Positions 22,769 to 34,599 of a DNA stretch of 64,000 nucleotides are shown here, piece after piece. The position numbers and the translations under genes were made by a program. The notes under the pieces are model-generated. The model was given only the letters and a program-made list of their open reading frames with translations. It did no database searches and had not been told where the DNA came from. The stretch is from contig JAYKKM010000217.1 in the NCBI GenBank assembly GCA_035772405.1, forward strand, positions 521,001 through 585,000, read 5' to 3'. The stretch's first letter is position 1, and every line of letters begins with the position of its first letter. Source of the stretch: Chrysogorgia sp. JL179-B06. Lineage: Eukaryota > Cnidaria > Anthozoa > Scleralcyonacea > Chrysogorgiidae.

Positions 22769-23731
22769 ATTTCCCGAAATACGCATGCGCTGTTCAGTCT
22801 GTTGGTTTACAATGGTTTGTGGGATAGCGTCCTTCAGACTTCAATTGGAGAAGAAAATAGCGTGCTTATCAATGCTTATCGATTGCTTGAAAGAATTTGG
22901 AACAATTACCAATACATAATGTCTGTAGATCTGTTTGCCAGGATTGTGGAAATCAATAAACAAGTTGCTGGCGATCGTAAAGGTAGAACTGGCTGGCTTG
23001 TATTGTTTAATATAAGACGTATCGCAAACAAATATTTACATTATAAATTTGCGCTGTTTTACAACTGATTTTAATGACATAACAGTAAGATTATTTTGGA
23101 GTTTTAATGGACTTTTGCCCTTTTGACAAGTCGAGTTGTCTGAAAGAGGGCATATATATATTGAGCTTCTGAAACCTACTTCTTTTTATTCTTTGGTAGA
23201 TTTGATGGGTTAACAAATAATTACATAAAGTGGTTGTATTGAGGTGATGCGAGGTCTTGCTTCTGGAAAATTACCTTCCTGGTAAGTTTTATATTTTGGA
23301 TATATTATATATATATATATATATAAATAGGCACAAATAGGTAGAGCTCGTAATTGTAATTGGGAAACTTTGCTTAATCAGGTGGCGGTTTGTAGAATTC
23401 TGGCAGATTGACTTTAGTTATTGATTTCCATCCGGCTTTGGCAGGGGTATCAAAGATTTTTAATGAATTACAACCGATTTTATTACTATCGGAAAAGGCT
23501 AAAAAGATATTTTCGAGTGGTCCTCCAATGGTTTCATTTAAGGTTACAGAATACCCTAGAATGGTAATTTTTTTGAAAATGGTGTTTTGATATGTTTGTA
23601 AAGGTTACCATTAGATCTATCAGCTGCAAAAATTTGAATTGAAAATATTGAAAATTGAGTGAGTTATCGTGTTAAAACGGTTTACGGTTATTATCCGTGG
23701 CGGGAAAGTCAACTATTAATTAACAGGATGA
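22769..23731. other. Spacer with short unassigned ORFs and a TA run
   Basis: Two short plus-strand frames (22802-23068 and 23408-23590) have no motif I recognise. A (TA)n run lies at about 23296-23325. Confidence 0.4.
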
Positions 23732-24478
23732 ATGACAGCTAACTTGTATCAAATTACATCGAAAGAAATTGGAAAAATAAACACAACTTCAAGTCGTCTC
23801 TCTAGCTCTATGTCTGACAGTAAACGGAATAAAAATCCATTCTGTGGTAGTTGTAAAAACGGGCCAAACGCAAGAAAGCTGACAAAGACGTCTTTTTGGA
23901 TGAAAAAAAAGGAAAATTTAACTGCCAGCGACAAGGGTTCATACTTTGAACAAGAGACACAATGGCCAGACATGATTGCGAACAGCGATAAACGTTCCGA
24001 AAGGTCTTCTAGAAGCGAGCAGAAACTGAAGACAAGTATGGAAAGTTTCCAGAAGCGAAAAGCGGCATTACTGAGGTCAGAATCACAATCTGAATCAGAT
24101 GATTTTGATTCGGATTTTAACTCAACAGTTCTGCTTGTTACCAACCACCCGTTGGGAATTATATTGTTAGTCCAGTGTTTGGAGCAGTGCATGTGTAAGG
24201 AGTACCAGCTTCCACTAAAAATACTTGAAAAAATGAATTCGAGACATGGTTCAGGAGCGAAATGGATTTTCTCTTGCTCAAGTAAGACATGTATTTCGCA
24301 CCAAACATGTTTTCCTGAACCGATTTCGAAAAGAACAGGCCAGAAATATGACGTGAATACATCCTCTGTTGTTGCTTTCAGAGCAATAGGAAAACGCAAA
24401 GCCGCAGCAGAAAAATGTCTTAGCATGAGGGTATTTCTTCTCCCGTTTACACTTGGAGTAAACATACCAAAAACATAG
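23732..24478 (+). pseudogene. Mutator-like transposase, N-terminal part
   Basis: The 248-residue frame starts with a basic, Ser-rich region (residues 1-125) and then a Cys-containing block: ILEKMNSRHGSGAKWIFSCS, KTCISHQTC, GQKYDVNTSSVVAFRAIGKR. A zinc-binding block followed by a V-N-x-x-(S/A)-V-x-(A/G)-x-R-x-(I/L)-G motif is what I recall from the large Mutator-like transposase family abundant in cnidarians. After the stop at 24478 a shifted frame continues with PVYTWSKHTKNIEMK, which fits the next conserved block, so a frameshift near 24440 broke the gene. The transposase core is absent. A 268-residue minus-strand frame across the same bases is a shadow. Confidence 0.6.
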
Positions 24479-24859
24479 AAATGAAATCTATTGCTTGGCA
24501 TTGCGCTTTTTTTCTTTAGCCGTCCGAGTACTTTTCGCGCCCTTTCTTTTTGCAAGCATCTTGGAACTTTGTAGACAAGAGCTATTTCAGTGTACTAGTA
24601 TAGTCTTTGTTTTGCAATTGCAACTCACCACAAAACAAACAATTAATATCGTTGTTGTTCTTATTGGTGGAAAGTAATTCAATTATTAGAGGGGGCGGAG
24701 AATTTGCAATAGCTGTTAAAACTGCGCCAAACTTTCACGGCTTATTTATTACCACATCAATTTTGAGTCACATAGGGGTACTAAAAGGTGTAACCCGATC
24801 GCGCATTTTAACCGATTCCCACCAAACTTGCACAGGATGTCAGCGAACAGCTGGGCTAC
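24479..24859. other. Spacer after the Mutator-like fragment
   Basis: Short shifted remnant of the preceding gene up to about 24520, then no recognisable coding sequence. Confidence 0.4.
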
Positions 24860-25007
24860 AAAAGTGTGTCGGCGTTTTTTTTTAATGTAAAAACTAACTG
24901 AGTTACGGGCCTTCATTCATCAATTGCTTCTTCCACAACATAGGTCGAGGAATAAAATATCCTAGCTGCTAAACCCCTCCAGTAATAAAAAAACCCCGAC
25001 ACACTTT
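24860..25007. repeat. Inverted repeat, 22-bp arms
   Basis: AAAAGTGTGTCGGCGTTTTT and its inverted copy AAAAACCCCGACACACTTTT lie about 100 bp apart. It may be a decayed MITE. No target duplication seen. Confidence 0.6.
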
Positions 25008-25154
25008 TTTAGAACAAACATCGAGAAGTGTAAATATGGTAAATTGAGAGCTTTTTGGTAAAACCAAAGACCAGGTTAAACCGCGGCGCGAAGGTCATAT
25101 GATTTTAAATTGATGAATATATCTGGAAAAATATTGTGTTTTTTTTTTTTTTCA

Positions 25155-25756
25155 CAATTTGAGAGTGTTCTTCGCATACTTAACGATATTTGGTGCAAAT
25201 TTGAGACAAATCGGAGACAAATTGCGCGGGCGGTAACAAATTTCGTGAATGGGCTTGCTAGGGTGTTCTGTAACCTTAAGAAGCCTAGGAGTCTTAAAGA
25301 TATTTTAGTAAGAGCGAGATTACCCAAAGTTAACAAGGAGATTTTTAGAGTTAAATGCATAAATGTGGTAAATCCAGGTGTAAGATTTGTGAGCTGGTGA
25401 AATGTGGACAAACGTTTACGGACAGAACGGAAAAGGACTCTTATTCGGCTGGGATAGTTTACTTGTTATTGTGTAAGAAATGTGGAATGCAATACGTGGG
25501 AAGTACTATTAACACATTTAGGATTAGATTTAACAATCATAGGAGCTCCCTTACACGATATGGGAAGGGTAAACGGGGTATGCCGGGTGAACATTTGTAT
25601 GCACACTTTCATAGTGATGGCCACTCTGGTTTAAGTGATTTGGATGTTATGGTAATTGATATTACTGATTTGGCATGTCCTACACAAAGGGAGGGATTTT
25701 GGGCAACTAGATTGGATACGTTTTGTCCTCGGGGACTAAATCTTAGAGACTTCTAA
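25155..25756 (+). pseudogene. GIY-YIG nuclease end of a Penelope-like retroelement (type 1)
   Basis: The upstream frame (to 25340) ends with KKPRSLKDILVRARL, a linker I know from PLE-type RT proteins. After a frameshift near 25350 the second frame 25355-25756 reads HKCGKSRCKICELVKCGQTF (Cys cluster), YLLLCKKCGMQYVGSTIN (GIY-YIG strand in the variant form YLL...YVGS), FRIRFNNHRSSL (catalytic-type Arg and His), GEHLYAHF and FCPRGLNLRDF at the end. The Glu of the nuclease may be REGFW. It is a 3' remnant: no RT motifs upstream, and a poly-T run at 25139-25152 marks a break. Confidence 0.85.
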
Positions 25757-25829
25757 GTATACTACTTATTGTTAATTTATTATTTTAATTTATGTAAATT
25801 TTGTGACTTTCTTACAGTGCCAAAGTCGC

Positions 25830-26450
25830 CACAAACATCGGCCACATATTCTTGTGTACGATCAACGAATGCTTCCCCACCAGCCATCCTTTGCAGAGAA
25901 CATTCAATAGAAATACCCTAAAATTAAGCTATATAGCTGCATGCCTAATATAGACAACATAATTTCATCCCACAATAAATTCGAACTCAACAAAGTCAAA
26001 GAAACCCAAAATAACCCTACCATTATCCCCACCACCAAGGAATGCAATTGCCGCCAACAAAACAACTGCCCGCTTTCTGGTAAATGCCTAACCGAAGGAA
26101 TAGTCTACCAAGCTACAGTCACCACAGAAGACAACAAAAAAGAAGAAACTTATGTTGGCCTAACTGAAGGCACTTTTAAAACCAGATACTTAAACCATAC
26201 AAGCTCTTTCAGAAATTCAAAACGTAGATCTGCCACTGAACTAAGCAAGCACATATGGACTTTAAAAGAATCAAATGCTCAATCAAATGGAACATAATCA
26301 AGCGATGCAAACCCTACTCTAATTTAAGAAAACGTTGTAACTTGTCTTTATGAAAAAAATTTTATTATTTGTCACCCCGAATTATGTTCACTCAACAGCA
26401 GAAACGAACTTATATCAACTTGCAGGCATAGAAAAAAACATTTACTGTGC
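25830..26450 (+). pseudogene. Penelope-like element 3' part (type 2), frameshifted
   Basis: Frames give NRNTLKLSYSCMPNI (across a shift near 25940), then 25941-26297 with CNCRQQNNCPLSGKC, IVYQATVTTEDNKKEETYVG, LTEGTFKTRYLNHTSSFRN and ELSKHIWTLK. A further shift leads to [21 protein letters not shown] and [23 protein letters not shown] frames up to about 26450. It is the same PLE subgroup as the fragment at 9.5 kb and differs from the neighbour at 25.2 kb. A hammerhead-ribozyme core follows at 26547, as expected for a PLE terminal repeat. Confidence 0.85.
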
Positions 26451-26540
26451 AACTATTAGCTAATTAATATGCACCGCAACTTCACATAACGTCATACATA
26501 ATTAATACGTCTTGCAGATCAATCAATATCCAGTCGCAAT

Positions 26541-26595
26541 ACTCACCTGATGAGTGTGGTAAGCTTTATAGCTTTCCATACGAAACAGATTTGTA
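26541..26595 (+). ncRNA. Hammerhead ribozyme core with long stem II
   Basis: CTGATGA (26547-26553) and GAAA (26582-26585) are the two invariant core strands. Between them GTGTGGTAAGCT and AGCTTTCCATAC form a 12-position stem II with 11 pairs (one G-U) and one T-T mismatch, closed by a TTAT tetraloop. Stems I and III are not settled: GTC sites at 26509 and 26533 are candidate cleavage positions, but I could not pair both stems convincingly. The site lies downstream of a PLE fragment on the same strand, and hammerhead motifs have been reported in Penelope-like elements. Confidence 0.7.
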
Positions 26596-26647
26596 GTGAA
26601 ATAAAGTTTAAACGAAGTAACCAAAGTTCGTCTTTTGTTCTTACTCT

Positions 26648-26782
26648 CTCTCTATATATATATACATTATATATATATATAATATATATACATATTATAT
26701 ATATAATATATATATAATATAATATATATATATTATATTATATTATATATATATATATAATATAATATATATATATATAATA

Positions 26783-26821
<39 letters not shown>

Positions 26822-26842
26822 ATATAATATAATATATATATT
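26648..26842. repeat. (TA)n-type microsatellite
   Basis: About 190 bp of TA and TAATA repeats follow a short CT run. No coding capacity. Confidence 0.95.
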
Positions 26843-26849
26843 GCATTAC

Positions 26850-27500
26850 AATGATTACATCACATATTTTACATTACACTACTTGTCTCTGAATGTGTTT
26901 CAAACCGACCTGTTCATGAATCGATAACAATTGATAGCAATCTATTGCTATTGGAAATTGATGGGTCAATTTTTAATCTCACATTTTGCTTTACAGTTTG
27001 GCAGCAAGAACACGCTTGGTTCTGGCGTACCTGGTGGTAAATCTACTTATGTTTACCCGGCAACATTGCTGTTGTAAGGGAAATAATCCTGGGGAACTTG
27101 GTAGATCAAGATGATCCAATTCATACAAGGGTACATGTTAGTTTTTACTCTTGGTAATATACAGGTGCTTATAGGAAACTATTGTAGTCATTGATCAACT
27201 GTTACATTTTGGTTGTTCCACCTTTTCTTTTTACCAGAGTCATCTCTGCTAGTATTGCTTTACATGATTTTACTGCAGTTTGTAAAAATAGTACTTACAA
27301 AATTAATAATACTTATACTACTCTTATAATCTGCGCACTTCATTTTCATGTATACAAGGTCAACATTGGTGACTTGTCAGCTGCAAGCTGGCCTCCAGCT
27401 AAAAAAACAACGAGAACAAGAAAATGAGTTTCTAAAATTTGTGTGAATCAGTTAACTGTTATTAAACACAGTGCACTTATTATTTTATCTGTAATTCATC
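26850..27500. other. Spacer with one unassigned ORF
   Basis: A 78-residue plus-strand frame at 27191-27427 ends DLSAASWPPAKKTTRTRK; I do not recognise it. Nothing else is supported. Confidence 0.35.
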
Positions 27501-27507
27501 TTTGGTG

Positions 27508-27795
27508 TCGGGGTGTTGGTGGTGACACCATGGTTAGCACATGTTTATTTCACCACTGCAACCCAGGTTCGATTCCTGCTTAGTGCAGTTGTCAGATTAA
27601 AATTTCACTTTGGCTACAAGTGAGAAGATTTCTTCCAGTTTGACTCTACCAAGCACCACAGGTTTTCTCCGGGGACTCCGGTTTCCTCCTGTAGTAACAC
27701 TGGACAAATGAGGGATGGCCCTTACTGTACCTCTAAGGAGAACAGTTTAGATATGACTGATAGGGTTATCCAGTATAAATAAAGTTAGTTTAGTG
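27508..27795 (+). mobile_element. tRNA-derived SINE
   Basis: A degenerate A box (TGGTTAGCACATG, 27531-27543) and a perfect B box (GGTTCGATTCC, 27566-27576) mark an internal polymerase III promoter with tRNA-like spacing. A tRNA-unrelated body follows (CTCCGGTTTCCTCCTGTAGT, then GGGATGGCCCTTACTG), ending TATAAATAAAGTTAG. I recall the same body in cnidarian SINEs. Too long and degenerate to be a functional tRNA gene. Confidence 0.75.
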
Positions 27796-28074
27796 TGATT
27801 TCCCTTGTTTTTTTGAATTCAGAGGACAAGTTGAGTACGATGTTCTCTTTTGATCGACAGCTCTTTCCACTTATCAAAAGGGATCCATCATTTCCCTCCA
27901 CATCCAATAGCATCTTTGATGAGGTTGTGATCTAATTCACTATCACTAACATCATCATTCCCATAGGAGTGTTGTTGGACTTGCCTATCTAGCCTTTTTT
28001 CCTTTCAATCTGGTCTTCTGTTCATTTGAACTCTGTTTTTTTTTCTTTTTCTGTTTTCCCATTTTCTACCTCTT

Positions 28075-30627
28075 TCAACAATGGTTGGGATTGTGCAGGT
28101 CCAATATCCAATGATAACTTTGGCCTCGGACTTTGAAGCACCAGGACATATTACCCTGACAGAGTCCACAGTTGGTAGAGGTCATATAATGTAGTCTAAA
28201 GATTAGGGAAGTAACAAACATACAGGTATAAATATACAATTGCATGAAGTGTTTAGTTACATATTTGTAAACACATACATACAGTACACACACACACATA
28301 CATACATACACATATACAGTATATGACAGACAATTTCTCTTACCTACAAAGACTTCCCAAAGGTTTGAATGACCTTGTCCCATTGTTGGATGAATAATAC
28401 TATCAGCATCACATGCTCGCCGTTCGCATTCAATTTGGTATGCTAACCAGTGAAACTCGCAGGTCAGTGTAGTTTTAGTCTTGTAAGGCTTCCCAGGACA
28501 TTTCATATCTTTATTTTCGTCACAACTCTCACATGAACATACAACATTATCATGGAAACCACAGGTTTCTCCATCACCTCATTCATGGATATCCCTACAA
28601 TGATATTTGCCAAGAGCTCTCCTTCTCCTTGCATATTCAGCAGCATTTGTGCATTGCTGCAGGCAACAGAAGTGATTTATCCTTGCATTTTTTATTCACT
28701 GCGAAGACATCCACAGCCAGACTTATGCCTTTCACACTTGCACTTGGCATAAGAACTGTTGGAAATTTACCGTTGTGAATACGTTTGATGTCTGTGGAGA
28801 AAACCTTTTCTTTGCTACTTTAGCTGGTTGTAGTGTGATCTGCCAACATTTCTCCACATTTGTAGATTTTAGCATTGGGGTGGTGCATTTGTAGTGAAAG
28901 TGCTGCACTTGAATCTGCATCTTGCCAAACAACCTCTATATTACAGCTCTCCTCCTTAGCCTCTTTATAACTCCCTCCATAGACTTAGCAGTACCTTCAT
29001 ACAAATCATCCTCAACAACATCACTTCCCCACATACACTTGTGTCCATACCACTACAATCCTCCTGTCAAATAGTTCTTCACAATAAAAGAACCATTTTT
29101 ACTGAAAAATCCATGGGTTTGCCACACACCATCAGAAGTCACTACTGCTCTCTTCCAACTTCCCATTTCTTCAACCGACACTTCCTTCATTCTTTCATTC
29201 TCTTCCTCGCACATTTCGTTGAGGGTATCTGTTATGTGTTTGTTATCTGTTATGTGTTTCTGAAAAGATATGCATCAATCGACGATCTACGTACTTTAAG
29301 CTGGTTGCCAGTCGAAAGAATGAGGGAACTAACTCTTCTGAAAATGACACACAAATCACTTTATAACCAAGCATTCCCTGAATACTTGAAACTAGAACTA
29401 CATGTAGTAAACTCTTATAATTTACGATCTCTTACAGCACAAAAATTAGAGATTCCAAAACAAACAGGCACATTTCAAGATAGCGCAGCTAAATGTTTTA
29501 ATGTCTTACCGGATAATATTAGATCAGAAACTGATTATAATAAATTCGGCAGGATGGTCAAGAACTATTTATTCGAAATGGACTAGTAGATGTAATTAGT
29601 ACGTATTTTAATTCATTTAGTAATAAGTTTTTATATATTAACTTACCAACATATTTTTAATTTCTTTTAGAACAAATTTTTAGTTGATATTTAAATGTAT
29701 AATGTGTAATGTAATATATTTGTAGTAATATTTTTAGATGTATTAGTTAAACTTAGTAGGCGAATAGCCATTTTGTGGATGTACTACCAATAAACCATTA
29801 TTATTATTATTATGTGATGATATCATTTTTACAACCTCCTAGTAGCGATTCTTGGAAACACTACTTATACCAAGACATTGCCTCAGTGTCTGAGAGAACT
29901 TTGAATATCCATGACCAGTGATGAAGAAAGCCACTGCAAGAGCCAGCCCAACAACAGTTCTTTTCGAGCCCTCGACAAGTGTTGAACCATTAAAATTTAC
30001 AGTTCGTAGCTGACAACCAGAACAGGTAAATGTCAAATTCAATGTTCCACCAAGTCCTGTAGGTTCTACTTTTGTCACTACTAGAATTCCTATAAATTTT
30101 TTTGATATGCAATAAGACATTTTTCAACGAGAAACACGCACATAAATACATGTACATTACAGGAGTACAATTGTTCACAAATCAAATAAATATCCAAATA
30201 AATATTGCTATTCGTAGACAAGTGACTCAGAATGTTAATCATGAAATACATACCATAGCATTCGTTGGTAGAGCAACGCAACGTTTTGTTTATTTCATCC
30301 ACAAACTTGTTCAACTTTCACACACTCATCACCAGGACAGTAGTCATCGCTATTGTCTTTGGAGAATTATTGGGATGTTTTTTTGAGCTTCATCAAAACA
30401 TAGCTCCATATTCCTGCTGCGAAGCTGTTCCTCCACTGCCTATTGTGTTCGATATTTCGTCTTTCCGGGTGAATAATAATCGACCAATTCACGTGTATCT
30501 CCTGTCCGTACATTCGTTTCCCACTGCGCTGCCGTTGTAAAACCCTGAGACAACGTACCCGTTCCTCAAGCTTTTCCAATTTTTTCCCTTTCTCTCTTTG
30601 ATAGCTTTTTTTCTTTGCTTTTGGCAT
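28075..30627 (-). pseudogene. Mutator-like transposase gene, split by a LINE
   Basis: Read on the minus strand. A basic start MPKAKKKSYQREKGKKLEKL (ATG at 30627) opens a first exon. The next recognisable exon follows an acceptor ATTTATAG at about 30094: VVTKVEPTGLGGTLNLTFTC ... AFFITGHGYSKFSQTLRQCL, then a nonsense codon in NRY*EVVKM. A LINE interrupts at 29.24-29.81 kb; the frame then resumes ITDTLNEMCEEENERMKEV, TSDGVWQTHGFFSKNGSF (DG-W DDE-type block), VKNYLTGGL*WYGHKC (second stop), YEGTAKSMEGV, VWQDADSSAALS, then after shifts the Cys-rich GKYHCRDIH ... VCSCESCDENKDMKCPGKPY and IHPTMGQGHSNLWEV. A GTAAGAG donor at about 28353 and CTTTAG acceptor at about 28197 lead to the last exon STNCGLCQGNMSW ... 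SYHWILDL. Motif order fits the Mutator-like transposase family. Confidence 0.75.
29240..29814 (+). mobile_element. 5'-truncated LINE inserted in the Mutator-like gene
   Basis: The plus-strand frame (about 29270-29586) gives the C-terminus of a CR1/L2-like RT protein: SIDDLRTLSWLPVERMRELT, FPEYLKLELHVVNSYNLRS, FQDSAAKCFNVLPDNIRS. It ends about 230 bp later in (TTA)n at 29800-29814. TTATGTG flanks both sides (about 29236-29242 and 29811-29817), a plausible target duplication partly merged with the tail. The left flank also has a local duplication of ATCTGTTATGTGTTT. Confidence 0.8.
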
Positions 30628-30719
30628 GTTTACAATGACAAAATTCAGCCAAATTCCCTTAATTCCAGCGAAAAGGTACTGGTAACTAGTTAACCGGAAG
30701 CGAATTGGCATTCACGCCA

Positions 30720-33030
30720 ACTGCATGTTTGTTGGTCTGCACAGCCAGATACATTGTACACACCTTTCAAACTGATTGTTGTCCTTGATTATTGATTTTT
30801 GTCCTGGCTCAGTATCTAGTTTGCTCACTAATCATGACATCACAGTAATTTGTCAATTGTCCAATACTAAGGGACTGGTCATTATTTATAGGGTTTACTG
30901 GGTTGGGAATATTTTAAAACTATTAATTCAAATATTTGTGTGACGAACTCTATCAGGGAATAAAATTTTCCAAGCCTGTGAATTTAATACCTGGTTGATC
31001 CTTGTGAGATCATTGGCACATTCAATATGAAATATGGAAATGCATGTTGTTTTGAAAGTTGCATGGCTGGTGCATTTACACACTGCTAAGACAGTCTCAT
31101 CTCAGAACGTTTAGAATGCTGTTTCACACATGAACAGCAATACTGTAAGAAGAAAATTTATGGTTTTGTTTTTTCTGTCAGTAAAAACACAAACATTTTT
31201 GTATCTACTGTGCATGCACAGTAGATATAATACTATCATGCTATTAGTAAAAAAGTAAGTAACAATAGAATACCTTTGGAGCCAATCAAAACACAGAAAT
31301 GAACAACTGCCACCTGATTATTCTCACAATTTAAAATGGCGGTCTATTCACTTTTCAACGACTTGAAAATTGAAATATCTATTGAGAATTCCATGTAATC
31401 TTAAGTATTGAATAAGCAAACCCAGAGCGAAAATTGTTCACTTATATATATTGGTCAGTATATATGTGTCGAACAAGTCACGGCATTCGCAGCTGTCGGT
31501 AAGTAATAAACATTTGTGGTTGCTTTCAGACTTTTCAGTCACTTAAAATGAATTGACCTCGTTTCTAAATTTTTAAATATTCGTTGTGGTCGTATGGCTT
31601 ACAAACATTCAGTGATTTGCACTACTCATGATATTTGTTTTTTATTTATACTTGCATAGTGTTTTGTATAGTATAAATAGCACTGTAAAATATTAAATGC
31701 AAGACTAACAAAGTGTCCCTGTAATGCTGTACAGACATGAGACATACAAGCTTATGTATACAGGTCGTATTAAAGGAGAATTCACTACACAATAATTATA
31801 TGTATTGTATGCATTGATAAAATTTTGAGACTGACCAAAAGTGTCCTGTGATGCTGCAGAGATTAATACACTACTTTACTTGTGATAAAAACTTGCAATC
31901 AAATGAAATTTATTTTATTCAATGACATTTACTGCCTTATTGCAGCAATCAGTGTTATATATCAGTAATGTGGCAGTCACTATAATTATATCAGTAATCA
32001 GCTTCAAGTGTGAGACCGATATATATAGTGACTAGTGCATCAGCAGTACATATACTGTATCGATCTAACCAATACATTATTGTAACCTGCATCTGAGTCT
32101 CTATAGCTCAATCATTAGCTTCTCATCTGTAATCAGAAACCTTTTCTGAGGATTAGAGCTTGATGATAGTCTGTGTATTACATGTCTACTCCATGTGTGT
32201 TAATATATGTGTATACACTGTTGTAGAGAATGTGGGAACTTGGACAGACGTTACATGGACAATTGTCAATCTCAAATCAAGAAAATGATGCACAGTACTG
32301 GTTTGATTTTTATATATATACTGCCTATGCAGCAGTCACTGTATATCGGTAATGCTTGGGTGTTTTAATATGTACTTGTTGTAGTGATATATTGTGTCAG
32401 CTTGCAGTAGACAGTAAAACATCAAGCTCAAATCTTCAGAAAATGTTTCTGACAAGTTGGCATTATTACTTTGTATAAGTATGATAACACGGTTTCAAGT
32501 GCAATTTGCACAAATTGTGCAAGCGAGAAGGGTGAGCTCAATTTGAGAAATACGCAAACTTGGCATGTGTATGATGACAAAATAAGTAATTAATTAATTA
32601 ATCTGCCCACGCAAAATGCATTTATTTAAAAAATGTTTAAAATATCACATCAGTTTGAAAATTGAAACTTAATACAATCTTACATGGTGAGTTGTTTTAT
32701 AATTTATCACCAGTTACTGCTTTTCTGTTCCGTGAATTTGTTGAGGTATTCAAGAATATAATTGTTGTATGTGATCTGTAAGATTATGAAGCAAATCTGG
32801 GCTTCCTTGGGTTGTAAACAAAGACACTATTTGTGAGTGCTGCCTTTCTGATGACAGTAGAGTGTACCTGATTTCATATATATTAACCAATATATTGAAA
32901 CCAATGTCAGTCTGTTATCTCTGTCTGTCCTCCTCTTCATGCTCTACAAAACTATCTTCCAACTAATTTTCCAACCTAGTTATGTCAGACTGCAACTGAC
33001 ATAAACATGTTTACATAAATTGCAGGCTGT
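30720..33030. other. Gene-poor stretch (2.3 kb)
   Basis: No recognisable protein. It contains a perfect 26-bp palindrome at 31202-31227 and, at about 32500-32560, a fragment resembling the MITE at 0.8 kb (TTTGCACAAATTGTGCAAGC). Otherwise AT-rich sequence. Confidence 0.45.
31202..31227. repeat. Perfect 26-bp palindrome
   Basis: TATCTACTGTGCA is followed at once by its complement TGCACAGTAGATA. Could be the end of a foldback element or a protein-binding site; no further evidence. Confidence 0.85.
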
Positions 33031-33035
33031 AAAAA

Positions 33036-34598
33036 ATGGCATCGAAGTGGAAAGGCGTTTATGATAATGGCGAAAAAAGACCTGGGAGGCCAAGTTTGCT
33101 TGGGTTTCAAAGGCATCAGATGGAACCGAGAATACATTCTGCAAGCTATGTCGGGTCTTAGTTCAGCCAAGGGCATCAAATCTTGCAAACCATGAAAAAA
33201 GTGGGAAGCATGTACAATGCACGAAAGATGCTACCACCTCAAGGCCGCTGAACGTGGTACGGGTTCCAAGAGTACACGATGAATAAAGAAAGCTGAAATT
33301 GAACTGGCCGTTACGGTGGCTTGTCATGCTGCTATTATGACAATCGACCACCTCGGAGAAGTAATCGCAAGAAACGCCACAGGAAGCAAACTTGAGCAGA
33401 TCAAATTGCACAGACTAAAGTGTACAAAAATCCTAACGAAGATTGTTGCTCCAGCTTTGAAGGAAGAACTTGTAGCTAATGTCAAGGGCAAGAAATTCTC
33501 ACTCATTGTGGATGAGTCCACTGATGTGTCAGCAGCAAAGTAGTTGTGTGACGATAAGGTACCACAGTGAAAGCAAGATCATTACAGCATTTGTTGATCT
33601 CATTTCTGTGGGAGACACGTGGCAAAGACCTGTTCAACGCTTTTAACGATTGTGTTGTGGGAATTAGTCTCAGGATGCAAAACTGTATTGGCTATGGCAG
33701 TGACGGTGCATCGGTCATGATTGGAGAGCACAATTCTGTTTGGTCAAGAATTGTTGGTGTTTCTCCAAACTACATCCAGGTGAAATGTATCTGCCACTTT
33801 TTAGCATTGTGTCTCAAGTATGCTTTTGAAAAGCTTGCCTTGGATTTCTTCTTGCTGAGATTCCAAAGTGGTTTTCCAAAAGCACAATACGTAGAGAAGC
33901 TTTCAAGACACTTTATGATGTGATGAATCCAGATGATGAACAAAAAGCTCCTTTCGAAAAGTATTCAACGACAAGATGGCTTGTGAGAGGCAAAGTTATC
34001 TTACGCATCTTGATGAATTGGGATGAGCTCGTGGTAATCATATCCCCATGGAAAGGGTCGATTTTGGTGGAAAGTTTGAATTCGAGGCCAAGAAATATGT
34101 AGCAGCTCAAGCAAAAGTTGATGAAATGAAGGATGCCTAGCGTTTCTCCATCAAGCTCTGGAACAAGTGGAAAAGCGTCTCCCTGCCTCAACTGATGTCT
34201 TCAGGGGTCTAAGCACCTTACATCCCAGTAGGGTATTAAATGCAACTACTAGAAGTCCGTTCACGCAACTACCTCTTGCTCACCCAAGAGAAAATGATGC
34301 TGGCTTGATAGAGGAGCAATATAGGAAAATCTTGTACCGAAATTAGAGGAGAAGAATCAGTTTTCAATGGCATTGTCCCAGAAGATAGTGTCCAATTTTG
34401 TCTGGTGTCTACCGATTCAGGAATTCGCTTGGTCAGAATCCTTTCCAGGAATTGGCAACTTATGCACTGAGCTGTCTGACTAACCCTGTGAGCAATGCAG
34501 TGGTAGAGAGAACATTCTTCCAAGTAGCATCTGTGAAAACAAAGCTTCGAAATCGAATGGGATTAGAGCTGCTGAATTCGTACCAAGCTGCAATTTGA
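33036..34598 (+). pseudogene. hAT-superfamily transposase (zinc finger plus DUF4371-like), degenerate
   Basis: From 33036 the frames give MASKWKGVYDN, then a zinc-finger block KFAWVSKAS ... FCKLCRVLV ... NLANHEKSGKH. The transposase core follows: KGKKFSLIVDESTDVS (33.49 kb, catalytic-type Asp), CIGYGSDGASVMIGEHNSVW (33.7 kb) and VKCICHFLALCLKYAFEKL, FEKYSTTRWLVRGKVI (33.96 kb). The dimerisation domain ends the gene: TNPVSNAVVERTFFQVASVK TKLRNRMG-type sequence at 34.48-34.58 kb. Stops at 33183 and 33541 regions and several frameshifts show it is dead. It differs from the ZBED-like hAT relic at 4.4 kb. Confidence 0.85.
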
Positions 34599-34599
34599 C

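Noticed and set aside
23749..24555. 268-residue minus-strand ORF
   Set aside because: It is the mirror of the Mutator-like N-terminal frame on the plus strand, which has recognisable motifs; the minus frame has none.
26648..26842. Replication origin or regulatory AT tract
   Set aside because: It is a plain TA microsatellite without other supporting signals.
27508..27600. Functional tRNA gene
   Set aside because: The A box is degenerate, no cloverleaf closes, and a SINE body follows.
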